64,000 bases of DNA from MPNP01 sp965116235. GTDB taxonomy: Bacteria; Pseudomonadota; Alphaproteobacteria; Rhodobacterales; Rhodobacteraceae. Shown one piece after another: positions 19,064 through 27,138 of the stretch (within the stretch, counting starts at the first letter, position 1; every line of letters starts with the position of its first letter). Under the pieces are notes generated by a model. The model did not search any database. It worked only from the letters and a program-made list of their open reading frames with translations, and had not been told where the DNA came from. Location: NCBI GenBank assembly GCA_965116235.1, contig OZ220496.1:1-64000 (forward strand), in the 5' to 3' direction. The translations under genes were made by a program, and so were the position numbers.

Positions 19064-19131
19064 AAAAGAATTCGTAGTTCGACAGTCCGATAAAGCCTGA
19101 CCGCTCCGGGTAGAGCAGATGGAATCTTATG
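19064..19131. repeat. 68-bp duplicated fragment of the smoF permease gene
   Basis: Matches 16201-16268 at about 64 of 68 positions, same orientation. It starts exactly at the right end of the miniature element and ends inside the last two codons of the RiPP-like precursor gene, supplying that gene's stop codon (reverse strand TAA at 19127-19129). Confidence 0.8.
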
Positions 19132-19501
19132 TTAAACAACCGACAGTTGAAACTGACGTGACACACAGAATCGAACTCGCGGTTCCAGTGCCCCCCCCCA
19201 CGCTGGCGAGTTCATCATCCTTCAGTTCTGCGTTCGGATCCGAAGGAATTATAAAATGCTCAACCTTCTCGCTATTCGCCACAAACACGACTTCTATCCC
19301 TTTAGGACTGTCGACGCCAAAATCCCTGAAGGCCCCTGCCCGCGTTTGACTGCCCTGTTGATTCAGCCGGTCCAGCTTGCCGGGATCAATGTGGCAGGAC
19401 TCGGCCAGTCCCGCTATCTTCCTGACGCTTTCTGGTGAACTGGCCAAGGCCCGAACCTCGGGCGAGAAACCCTGCACTGGTTGCACTTCCATCATAGTCA
19501 T
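19127..19501 (-). CDS. RiPP precursor candidate 1 (nitrile-hydratase-like leader, two-Cys core)
   Basis: 124 residues from ATG 19501, chosen over an upstream in-frame Met because a GGGAAGGG site and a consensus promoter precede it. The leader matches the NHLP (nitrile hydratase-like leader peptide) pattern: SPKGIEVVFVANSEKVEHFI, then ELKDDELASVGGG ending in a Gly-Gly processing site. The remaining 20 residues are Ser/Thr-rich with Cys at core positions 9 and 18, each four residues after a Ser (S5-C9, S14-C18), as expected for lanthionine-type rings. The Gly codons at the boundary are part of a G9 run. No modification enzyme or peptidase-exporter lies in the window, so any maturation would act in trans. 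The stop codon comes from an adjoining permease-gene fragment. Confidence 0.75.
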   Translation of the reverse strand: MTMMEVQPVQGFSPEVRALASSPESVRKIAGLAESCHIDPGKLDRLNQQGSQTRAGAFRDFGVDSPKGIEVVFVANSEKVEHFIIPSDPNAELKDDELASVGGGTGTASSILCVTSVSTVGCLT

Positions 19502-19537
19502 CCCTTCCCATGTCAAAATACCCCAACAACGGGTTGA

Positions 19538-19566
19538 ATTATAGCAAATGAGAGAGCTAATTTCAA
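19538..19566 (-). promoter_or_regulatory. Consensus promoter of RiPP precursor 1
   Basis: On the reverse strand TTGAAA (19566-19561), a 17-base spacer and a perfect TATAAT (19543-19538). Transcription would start about 30 bases before the ATG at 19501. The identical arrangement exists 16,400 bases away before precursor 2. Confidence 0.8.
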
Positions 19567-19651
19567 CAAAAAAGATTCCGATTTTGGCCCGGCCTGTTCG
19601 ACCGTTTTCCGTCGCTCCAGAATCTTCGATGCACATAGGCGAATCCCGACT

Positions 19652-19775
19652 AACGAACTGTCCGGGCCTGAAGCCGGTTAAAATGGCCCACATGCTGGAG
19701 CCGCATAGGCTTGATCGAGTGTCAGGTCAAAGTCGGCACCGTCATGTGCAGATTGGATGTCAGCTTGTCCTGTGA
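19652..19775 (-). pseudogene. IS5-type transposase fragment
   Basis: The reverse strand has pieces of a transposase (DGADFDLTLDQAYAAPACG, then LTGFRPGQFV in the next frame), shared almost identically with 36459-36560. It is cut off at the RiPP upstream region. This is a remnant only. Confidence 0.6.
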
Positions 19776-20524
19776 TCGACCTGGACACCGCCACGGGTCA
19801 CTTCGCTTGAGGGTCGTGCCCAGATGACCGGGCTCCACCATCACACCATCGACATCCGCTACCTTCAAACCAGCCCCTTTGGCTCACAGATCATCTCGTG
19901 CCGGTCGGATGCAGAGCAGAAATCGTGGGCTGATCTTGCCACGGCCCGGCAGCATCATCTAGCGGTGGAATCAGCCCCTCATCACCTGAAGCATCGGGGC
20001 TTGGATCAGGTCTGCTGTCAAGGCTGAAACGGGTTTGCCCCGAACGGTGGTTCCGGAGGTGCTGGTCATTAACGGCAACCGCTTGGGGGCAGGCTCGTCA
20101 GACCGAATAACCCTGCCACTTTATTCACCCTTCTTTCTCGATATCAAGCTGGCGTCTTCGGAAACCGGCACGGCTTGTCAAGTGTGCGAGTCAACCACCG
20201 TGTGAATCGCTTGGGGAACCGAAAATAACATCCGGAAGAGGCTTGAAGGGCTGTCGGTCAACCCAAACAACGATCTGCATGAAAAATTGCGGGATTTTCT
20301 GCCGGACACCATGTAATCCCCCTTGTATTCCCCTTGAAAACAATATACCCTGCCCGTTTGGTTGTCGTACTCGACAGTCCGAACGGTTCAGTTTCTGGCC
20401 TTGGACTAGGGATTTTGATGACAGCTGAAGGAGGTTTGTTCTGATCTTTGGCGGGCAGATGTTGCGTTTGTCGCAGGTAGCTATGGACCTCCTTGCGTCA
20501 CTGTGCAAATAGGAGAGAGTGATT
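19776..20524. other. Non-coding stretch upstream of the ammonium transporter
   Basis: About 750 bases with short, interrupted open frames on both strands and no recognisable protein. It probably contains degraded mobile-element DNA on its left side and the amt promoter on its right; I could not fix promoter boxes and found no properly spaced sigma-54 site. Confidence 0.4.
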
Positions 20525-21886
20525 ATGAATAATAATCTTGATGCACTGACTACGATCTTTACCGAGTTCTACTACTGGTTGACCGTAGCTCTGATGTTTC
20601 TGATCCATGTTGGATTTTGCATGTATGAGGTCGGTGCCAGCCGGCGGCGGAACCACATGCATACGTTGTTGAAGAACTCAATGCTGATTCCGTTGGTGAC
20701 CATCACCTTCTTTTTCTTTGGCTGGTGGATTTATTGGGCATTCCCAAACGGCCCCTTCATAACTGGAGGGATTGAGTGGGAGGCTGCAGCTGCCAATTCT
20801 CCCCTTTCCAATACGATGGCAACCAATTTGGATGATCGGATTACCGGAGTGTTCTGGGCTGCCTTTCTGTTATTCTCGTGGACAGCTGCTTCCATTGTTT
20901 CAGGTTCAGTCATTGAGCGCATCAACTCAGGCGCATTTTGGATTCTTGCTGTCTTGATTGGTTCAGGAGCCTGGATAATCGATGCCGCTTGGGGGTGGCA
21001 CTACGGGGGATGGATGGTTCAACTCCTAGGTTACCACGATGCTTATGCGAGCGGTGTCATTCATGCCATTGCCGGTGGATTTGCCTTGGGTGTCTTGGTC
21101 GTTCTTGGCCCTCGGTTAGGCAAATTTTCCCCTGATGGAAAACCCAGAGACATTTTGCCTCATAACCCTTGGCTCGTCTGTATTGGTCTCTTTTTGATTT
21201 ATACCGGCTTCTGGGGATTTTATGTTGCGTGCAACGTTCCGCTGATTGATCCCGGAGGAATCGGCGGCTTAATTACAGGTGATACCTGGACGGCAACAAC
21301 CATTTATCTGACGCCAACCACATTGGGAGCCATCACCTTCAATTTCCTGATGTCGTTGTCAGGCGGCATGATGATTGGTTTTTTTGTATCCAAGGGAAAC
21401 GCCTTCTGGACTTATTCAGGTGGCTTGGCCGGCATCATTACGGCGTCAGCCGGGAATGATCTTTATCATCCGCTCCAGGCGATGATCATCGGCGGTGTTG
21501 GTACCTATCTCGCATACAAGCTCCATTACTGGGTTGAAAACAAATTCAAGATTGACGATGCCGTTGGAGCTGTTGCCGTTCACGGCTATGCGGGCTTCAT
21601 TGGCTTGGTCATCTGCGGGTTTGTACTCTGGGGTCATCCAAGTTCGCCCTACGAGGGTTATGCAGCGATTAATCCCATCGGGAACTTCATTGGTGCCGTA
21701 ATCATGTTTGGTGTTCTCGGCTTCTTGCCCGGCTTCATTGCGTCAAAGATTCTGCATGCACTTGGCTTGTTGCGAATACCGAAGGATGTAGAATTGATGG
21801 GGCTGGACTTTGGCACGGCCCTGGAAGAGGAAGCGGCGGCCGCTGAAGTTAAAAAAGCTGAATTGGCCATAGTCGATAGCAAATAG
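20525..21886 (+). CDS. amt: Ammonium transporter (Amt family)
   Basis: 453 residues from ATG 20525 with AGGAGAG upstream. Eleven or so membrane segments; the two pore-lining histidines are visible in SGVIHAIAGGFALG and AVAVHGYAGFIG, and the conserved aromatic/Asp region in WIIDAAWGWHYGGW. It conducts ammonium/ammonia (or methylammonium) across the inner membrane. The C-terminal tail is acidic and Ala/Glu-rich. It stands upstream of a small membrane protein gene and next to the methylamine-related operon, so uptake of ammonium or methylammonium would fit; no glnK is adjacent. Confidence 0.93.
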   Translation: MNNNLDALTTIFTEFYYWLTVALMFLIHVGFCMYEVGASRRRNHMHTLLKNSMLIPLVTITFFFFGWWIYWAFPNGPFITGGIEWEAAAANSPLSNTMATNLDDRITGVFWAAFLLFSWTAASIVSGSVIERINSGAFWILAVLIGSGAWIIDAAWGWHYGGWMVQLLGYHDAYASGVIHAIAGGFALGVLVVLGPRLGKFSPDGKPRDILPHNPWLVCIGLFLIYTGFWGFYVACNVPLIDPGGIGGLITGDTWTATTIYLTPTTLGAITFNFLMSLSGGMMIGFFVSKGNAFWTYSGGLAGIITASAGNDLYHPLQAMIIGGVGTYLAYKLHYWVENKFKIDDAVGAVAVHGYAGFIGLVICGFVLWGHPSSPYEGYAAINPIGNFIGAVIMFGVLGFLPGFIASKILHALGLLRIPKDVELMGLDFGTALEEEAAAAEVKKAELAIVDSK

Positions 21887-21903
21887 TTGGGAAGGACAGA
21901 AAG

Positions 21904-22125
21904 ATGACAACAACTGGAGTAAGCAGCTGGGCTGTCAGCCTGGATGAAGTTGGCCCAATCTATCCGTTTCAGGGTATGGAAATCGTTTTCCTGCTTGTGG
22001 CCCTGATATTCTGGATTTGGTGGCACATCGTCTGCTTTAAGATGGAACTCAACCGTCAGGATGAAAAAATCCGCAAGTATGGCGATAGCGAGTCCATCAA
22101 GAAGGCTATAGGCTACAACCACTGA
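21904..22125 (+). CDS. Small single-pass membrane protein after amt, unknown
   Basis: 73 residues starting 17 bases after the amt stop, with GGAAGGACAG upstream, so almost certainly co-transcribed. One strong hydrophobic helix (MEIVFLLVALIFWIWWHIVCF) is followed by a charged tail. I do not recognise the family. Its position suggests an accessory to the ammonium transporter; that is inference. Confidence 0.75.
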   Translation: MTTTGVSSWAVSLDEVGPIYPFQGMEIVFLLVALIFWIWWHIVCFKMELNRQDEKIRKYGDSESIKKAIGYNH

Positions 22126-22561
22126 CGTAACGCTCTCTCACGGAGAGGTTGGGGAGCCGCGGTGTAAACTCGCTTGATTGGCTCTGCCGGCAGGGAGCGA
22201 CTACTTGGAGTTGTTCCCTGCTTGGATGTTTCCAAGTTAAAATCCGATAACCAAGGGGCGACTTCAGCCCTTTGGCCTCCCTAGCGCGTAGCAGCTACCC
22301 GACTACCTGCGCTTCACCACCATTGGCACCTGACGGCAGATCTCACAGTTTCTCGGAACGTTGCTGGACAGTGTCTCAGGGGGCACTGCAAGAAAACAAC
22401 ATATCCAGACAAGCAGCTAGACGGCACCGAGTACAACTCGTTTCAGGGTTGCGTTTGATGCATAATCGGATTGCCAAAACGAAGTGTTGAGACCAGTCTG
22501 AACACCCCAATATCATTCCTGTCGTATCAACACCAACGTTTCTTTGCGAAAGGACAAAAAA
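22126..22561. other. Intergenic stretch, no gene recognised
   Basis: About 435 bases between the small membrane protein and the DUF1127 gene. Short open frames only; no tRNA or convincing structured RNA seen. Confidence 0.4.
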
Positions 22562-22780
22562 ATGGCCGTAATGGATCACAACATCTCTTTGCCTCGAGTT
22601 GGCTTCATTTCTGTTCTGAGTGACCATCTCAAGGCCATGAAAATGAAGATTGCACAGCATTTCTACTATCGCAGGACTGTGAGGGAACTTGAGTCATTGT
22701 CTGATCATGAACTCGAAGACATTGGCTTGCATAGAGGCATTATCCGCAGTTCCGTCAGAAAACTCGTGTACAAAAACTAG
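22562..22780 (+). CDS. DUF1127 (YjiS-like) small protein
   Basis: 72 residues from MAVMDHN at 22562, preceded by GAAAGGAC. The C-terminal motif RTVRELESLSDHELEDIGLHRGIIRSSVRK is the DUF1127 signature common in alphaproteobacteria. Small arginine-rich DUF1127 proteins have been linked to phosphate/carbon metabolism and RNA turnover in Agrobacterium and Rhodobacter. A strong hairpin follows the gene. Confidence 0.85.
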   Translation: MAVMDHNISLPRVGFISVLSDHLKAMKMKIAQHFYYRRTVRELESLSDHELEDIGLHRGIIRSSVRKLVYKN

Positions 22781-22788
22781 AGACAGCC

Positions 22789-22817
22789 GGTGGGGACTCC
22801 TTTAAGGCGTCCCCACC
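22789..22817. terminator. Hairpin between convergent genes
   Basis: GGTGGGGAC and GTCCCCACC form a 9-bp G+C-rich stem extended by inner CC/GG pairs around a short loop. It lacks a T run on either side. It lies between the convergent DUF1127 and DUF1989-GcvT genes and could end transcription from both. Confidence 0.6.
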
Positions 22818-22896
22818 CCGGGTGACATGGGAGCGTCACCAGAAAGCTCATCCCCCTAAATGGCATCTCAGGGACAGTGCCAAGCCGAGGTAGCGC

Positions 22897-25293
22897 TCAA
22901 TTGTAATTGCCTCTGACCCTTTGCTTTCGCGGGTCAAAATGCGGGAACGGAACGACCTTGGCAATCAGCTTTTTCTGATGTCCATCAAGCTGACCAACCT
23001 GCACTGCAGTCCCAGTCTCTGCACAGGTCATATCCACCCGGGCCAAAGCGATGGTTTGGGCAAGAATTGGGGAGCGCATGGCCGAGGTGATTTCACCCAC
23101 TTGCGCCTTGCCAATTCTGATGCAGTCCCCTTGGGACGGAACCACACTCGAGTCGATTTCCAACCCCACGAGCTTGCGCGTTGGATTGTTCTTCCTCCGA
23201 ACCAGAGCCTCACGACCGATAAAATCTTCGGTCTTCGACTTCAGCGGTGTCGTAAACCCGATGCCAGCCTCAAAAGGGTCTGTCTGATCGCAAAATTCAT
23301 AGCCGGCAAAGACCAGACCGCTTTCTATCCGGACTAGATCAAGAGCTTCAAGACCAAACGGGACCAGCCCATATTCCTGTCCAGCGTCCCAGATTGCGTC
23401 AAAAACGACCGCGGCGTCATCCGGATGGCAGAAAATTTCATAGCCAAGCTCACCCGTATACCCGGTTCGGCTGACTATGCAGGCCACCCCTTGGGGGCCT
23501 CCTATTCGAGCAATGCTGAAGCGGAACCAATCCAGTTCTTCAACCTTGGCTTCAGTTGGAGGCGTCCAGAGCAGCTTCGCCAATACGTCCCGAGAACTGG
23601 GGCCCTGTACTGCCACATTGTGGAGCTGATCGGTTGAATCTCGCACATGGGCATCAAATTTTCGCTCACTGCATTGCTCTTGCAGCCATAGCACAGAATC
23701 GTCCGAACCCCCAACCCATCTGAAGTTGTTTTCGGCAAGACGAAAGACTGTACCATCATCGATCATACCTCCATGCTCATAGCACATCGCGGTGTATACA
23801 ACTTGCCTTTTGGCTAGTTTTCTGATGTTGCGCGTGACACAATACTGAAGAAGATTTTCGGCATCGGGTCCGGTGACTTCACATTTTCGCAATGGCGACA
23901 AATCCATGATGACAACCTTCTCTCGACAGGCCCAATATTCAGCGATTGCCCCCTGGTTGGTGATGGTATTGGGGAGCCAATACCCACTATATTCCACAAA
24001 ATCCCGTGTGTGCAGGGCGAACCGGTCATGAAATCCGGTTTTCTTTGTTTCGGTCACAGTCCCCTCCGTTGTTTTTCGATAACCGACAAAAGGTTTGAAG
24101 GCTTCATCAGCGGTGTATGTGCGAACCTGAATATCCGTTGGGTTCCAGGCATTCGACGGGTCAATGTCACACGGACAGGCGGACGACACACACACGAGAT
24201 CGGTCAAGGCGCGCAAGAGTACGAAATCGCCCGGACGTGACCACGGGTCATCAAGGATCATTGCGTTATGCCGGTCCAGAGCCGTATTGAAAAAGAAATT
24301 CACTGCCGGCCAGCCATTGCGTGATCGGACATTGTAGGGTGCGAGGTTCCGTGACATGTTTTCGGAACAGTTCTTGTGCCCGGGATAGCCCATGTCCTCG
24401 TAATACTTGGCCGTACATGCCACGCCAAAGGCATCATGGCGCCCGCAAGTGTCCTGGACGATCTGAACCAGAGGTTCAAAATCCACGTTGTAGAACTTCG
24501 AATGCAGACCGGGCTGCGGATAAATCATTCCGTTCAGGCTTCGGGTCGCGGTCGGATCAATTTCCCGTTCAACGCCCTCATCCAACGAGCGCAGGGCAAA
24601 AGCCTGAAAGTCCGAGCATTCTCTTCCCTGAACGTCAAGGATCTGGATGTATTCCCCTTTTCTGACCTCATAGACAAAGGCCTCGCCGGGCTGTATGTTG
24701 CTGTCAACCAGCGGTTCTGCCAAAGGCGAGGGAGGCAACATCGTTTCAATTTCCGATACCTCGGCTTTTCGAATGTAAAGTGCCACTTCGGTCAGGGGAG
24801 TTTGTTCCCAAGGAAGCATTTTGTCCCCCGGAGTTGACACAATCAACGTTCCCGTTGCAGAACATGTAAACGTACGCAGAGTTCCGGGTGCTGTTCCAGG
24901 ACCATGAATGCGTACAGCATCCCCTTCGGCCAAGTTGATTCTTGACCGGAGATAATCGGATTGACGGAACCGATCCAAACCTCTGGAACTGTTCAGCACT
25001 TCGATCGTTCCGAGCGGAACGCCCGACCCCTTGGTCCCAAGCAGTCCAGCATCAGACTTGCCTTGATCCGGAAAGAACACCAGCTCGACACCTTGGTCAC
25101 CTTCAAGATTCAGGATGCCTATTTCACTGTTTTCTTCAACTCGGACAGTGCAACTTCCGCCGCCAGGAACAACGTATCGCTCAACACCGGGAAGAAGTGC
25201 CTGACGCCCCGGCTCAACGCTCCCATTGCGTTCAAATGGAACTTCATATCGAAACCGAGCCGGCATTTGCGAAGAGGTCGTTGCAGTCATCAT
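22897..25293 (-). CDS. DUF1989 - aminomethyltransferase (GcvT) fusion protein
   Basis: 798 residues from ATG 25293, which follows the upstream stop by 7 bases and has GAGG at the right spacing. Residues ~1-390 resemble DUF1989 (urea-carboxylase-associated) sequence, with the conserved metal-type motif HDAFGVACTAKYYEDMGYPG followed by HKNCSENM. The C-terminal ~400 residues are a GcvT-type tetrahydrofolate-dependent aminomethyltransferase (KCEVTGPDAENLLQY, RTGYTGELGYEIF, then the GcvT C-terminal barrel). GcvT-like domains move one-carbon units onto folate. Being last in the mgs operon, it may process the C1 unit from N-methylglutamate or a related N-methyl compound; this is inferred. The substrate of the DUF1989 half is unknown. 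Confidence 0.82.
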   Translation of the reverse strand: MMTATTSSQMPARFRYEVPFERNGSVEPGRQALLPGVERYVVPGGGSCTVRVEENSEIGILNLEGDQGVELVFFPDQGKSDAGLLGTKGSGVPLGTIEVLNSSRGLDRFRQSDYLRSRINLAEGDAVRIHGPGTAPGTLRTFTCSATGTLIVSTPGDKMLPWEQTPLTEVALYIRKAEVSEIETMLPPSPLAEPLVDSNIQPGEAFVYEVRKGEYIQILDVQGRECSDFQAFALRSLDEGVEREIDPTATRSLNGMIYPQPGLHSKFYNVDFEPLVQIVQDTCGRHDAFGVACTAKYYEDMGYPGHKNCSENMSRNLAPYNVRSRNGWPAVNFFFNTALDRHNAMILDDPWSRPGDFVLLRALTDLVCVSSACPCDIDPSNAWNPTDIQVRTYTADEAFKPFVGYRKTTEGTVTETKKTGFHDRFALHTRDFVEYSGYWLPNTITNQGAIAEYWACREKVVIMDLSPLRKCEVTGPDAENLLQYCVTRNIRKLAKRQVVYTAMCYEHGGMIDDGTVFRLAENNFRWVGGSDDSVLWLQEQCSERKFDAHVRDSTDQLHNVAVQGPSSRDVLAKLLWTPPTEAKVEELDWFRFSIARIGGPQGVACIVSRTGYTGELGYEIFCHPDDAAVVFDAIWDAGQEYGLVPFGLEALDLVRIESGLVFAGYEFCDQTDPFEAGIGFTTPLKSKTEDFIGREALVRRKNNPTRKLVGLEIDSSVVPSQGDCIRIGKAQVGEITSAMRSPILAQTIALARVDMTCAETGTAVQVGQLDGHQKKLIAKVVPFPHFDPRKQRVRGNYN

Positions 25294-25300
25294 TCCATCC

Positions 25301-25885
25301 TCACCGTATTGCAACCGATTCTTCCCAGTCCGGAACAAACCCGACAACCTTTATGTCTGGCTGAAGGTATGGGTTGAACAGTACGTTGTGCCAGTAGGTT
25401 GCCTGCCAGTAATGCTCAAACTGTTCGTATGACACGACCTCGCACTTCAGCTTGTACGCATGATTATACGCGCCGAATTCCAGAATACATGATTTTTGTG
25501 CAATCAGAAACCGAAATCTCTCCGAGTCGGCCTCAAAAGTTGACGTCAGAACATCAGCAAACAGGCCGGGCTGCTGATAGTAGCGCTCGGCCAGGAAACC
25601 GACCGCCTTGTCTCGCCTGGCGGCCAGTTCCTGCGTGGATTTAACCATATGATGCAACTCGGGGTTGATCGAATGCTCGGCCTTGCGACAAAGGACGGTA
25701 ACACACCGAAAGACCGTTTCGGCATGCACCGGAAATTTCACTTCCGGGGCAACAGAACTGTCCGGACGGCCCTGATTTTCGCGCATGACAATCTGCCTTA
25801 CGCGACACTGCCACTTGAGAAATTCATCGCGCAATGACAATTCGTGCGGCTTCGGCATGTGGGCGGAACGATAGCGGCCTGTCAT
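25301..25885 (-). CDS. Uncharacterised protein in the mgs operon
   Basis: 194 residues; the start codon overlaps the stop of the nitrilase gene (ATGA), indicating translational coupling. A soluble, mixed alpha-helical sequence rich in His, Cys, Trp and Tyr (QFEHYWQATYWHNVLFNPYLQPDIK). No family motif recognised. Tight packing between the nitrilase and DUF1989-GcvT genes suggests a role in the same pathway. Confidence 0.7.
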   Translation of the reverse strand: MTGRYRSAHMPKPHELSLRDEFLKWQCRVRQIVMRENQGRPDSSVAPEVKFPVHAETVFRCVTVLCRKAEHSINPELHHMVKSTQELAARRDKAVGFLAERYYQQPGLFADVLTSTFEADSERFRFLIAQKSCILEFGAYNHAYKLKCEVVSYEQFEHYWQATYWHNVLFNPYLQPDIKVVGFVPDWEESVAIR

Positions 25886-26712
25886 GCCTGATTGTCGATA
25901 ACTTTGCAGTTGTAGTCGCGGCCATGTTTAAGACTCGGTATCTTGCCTCTTGTTTCGTTGGCCAGATTGCTGTCAATATCGGCCCATACTACACCGGGCT
26001 CGCCCCCGCCATCCGCGATGACTTGACCCCAAGGATCAACGATCAGGGAATGTCCGTAAGAACTCCCGCCACCCGGAATGTTACCGACTGAACAGGGCGC
26101 TACGACAAACGCCCCGTTTTCGATGGCCCGAGCTCGGTTCAGTACGTGCCAATGAGCTTCACCCGTCTTCTTGATAAATGCCGCTGGAATGGTCAGGACC
26201 TGTGCGCCGTTCTGAGCCAAGTCCCGATACAGCTGGGGGAACCGCAGGTCATAACAGACCGACATTCCCAACAGTCCAAGGCAGGTGTCGACAACCACGG
26301 CCTCCTTTCCAGCTTCAACAACGGCACTTTCGCGGTAAGTAAGCTCTTCGGAGAGTTGTATGTCAAAAAGGTGAATCTTGTCATACCGAGCCAAAATCTG
26401 ACCCTCGGCATCAATGAGGTAAGATCGATTCTTGATTAATTCTTTCCCACGTACTGCAATGGAGCCCACGAGAACCCAGACCTTGTTCGAATGAGCCCAT
26501 TCGACAAGACTGGCCAAAATCGGATGGTCCGTTTCCGGTGCAGCGGGTGGGGCAAGCAAGCCGTTTTCGCTTTTAAGCCCACCGCAATATTCAGGCAAAA
26601 ACAGAAACTCAACCCCTTCGTTTCGAGCCTGACGAAGATATTTGACAATCTCGTCCCACGCCTCGGCGAACGTAGGCTGTGCAGTGGTTTGCAGGCAGGC
26701 AACCCGGACCAT
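25882..26712 (-). CDS. Carbon-nitrogen hydrolase (nitrilase/omega-amidase type)
   Basis: 276 residues from MVRVACLQTTAQ at 26712, two bases after the previous stop. The catalytic triad of the nitrilase superfamily is complete: Glu in FLPEYCGG, Lys in YDKIHLFD, Cys in SVCYDLRFP. The overall sequence is closest to the Nit2/omega-amidase branch, which hydrolyses small amides such as alpha-ketoglutaramate. In this operon a substrate derived from gamma-glutamyl amides is plausible but unproven. A related enzyme is encoded at 47965-48825. Confidence 0.85.
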   Translation of the reverse strand: MVRVACLQTTAQPTFAEAWDEIVKYLRQARNEGVEFLFLPEYCGGLKSENGLLAPPAAPETDHPILASLVEWAHSNKVWVLVGSIAVRGKELIKNRSYLIDAEGQILARYDKIHLFDIQLSEELTYRESAVVEAGKEAVVVDTCLGLLGMSVCYDLRFPQLYRDLAQNGAQVLTIPAAFIKKTGEAHWHVLNRARAIENGAFVVAPCSVGNIPGGGSSYGHSLIVDPWGQVIADGGGEPGVVWADIDSNLANETRGKIPSLKHGRDYNCKVIDNQA

Positions 26713-26714
26713 GG

Positions 26715-27128
26715 CTAAAATTTCTTGTAGGCCTTGCGGAGCAGAACCAGCGGGTGACGATCCGACATTTGAAACTTGACAAGCAACTCCCGGGCAATCA
26801 TGTCGCGGTCCTGCTGGTTGTCGGGAAGCGTGATTGAATCGGGAATCCGAACCCACCCGTTGATGTTGCGATCAAAGACAGCTGGACGGCCATCTTCGTA
26901 CCCCATGTGCACATCTTCCAACCAGTTCAGGTCATCCCAACCCATGACCTCCATGTACTCTTTCAGAAACGGGGTCAGATGGTCGTAATCGGGAACCAGA
27001 TTGACATCATATCTGTAGCCAATGTGCTGGCCAATTTCCACTTCCCTTTCGGAACCCAGCCCTTCTTTGTCCTTGATGAACTGATCGACGTCCGACAGCT
27101 CTGAGCCCCTGTATTTTGTTCCGGCCAT
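26715..27128 (-). CDS. Uncharacterised protein in the mgs operon
   Basis: 137 residues from MAGTKYRGSEL at 27128, with AAGGAG at good spacing and only 10 bases after the mgsC stop. Acidic and soluble, with segments such as MEVMGWDDLNWLEDVHMGYEDGR. No known domain recognised. Retention between mgsC and the nitrilase gene argues for a linked function. Confidence 0.7.
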   Translation of the reverse strand: MAGTKYRGSELSDVDQFIKDKEGLGSEREVEIGQHIGYRYDVNLVPDYDHLTPFLKEYMEVMGWDDLNWLEDVHMGYEDGRPAVFDRNINGWVRIPDSITLPDNQQDRDMIARELLVKFQMSDRHPLVLLRKAYKKF

Positions 27129-27138
27129 TCGATACTCC

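Noticed and set aside
20450..20485. Possible sigma-54 promoter upstream of amt (TGGC…TTGC)
   Set aside because: The GG and GC elements are 12 bases apart instead of the required 10, so it does not fit.
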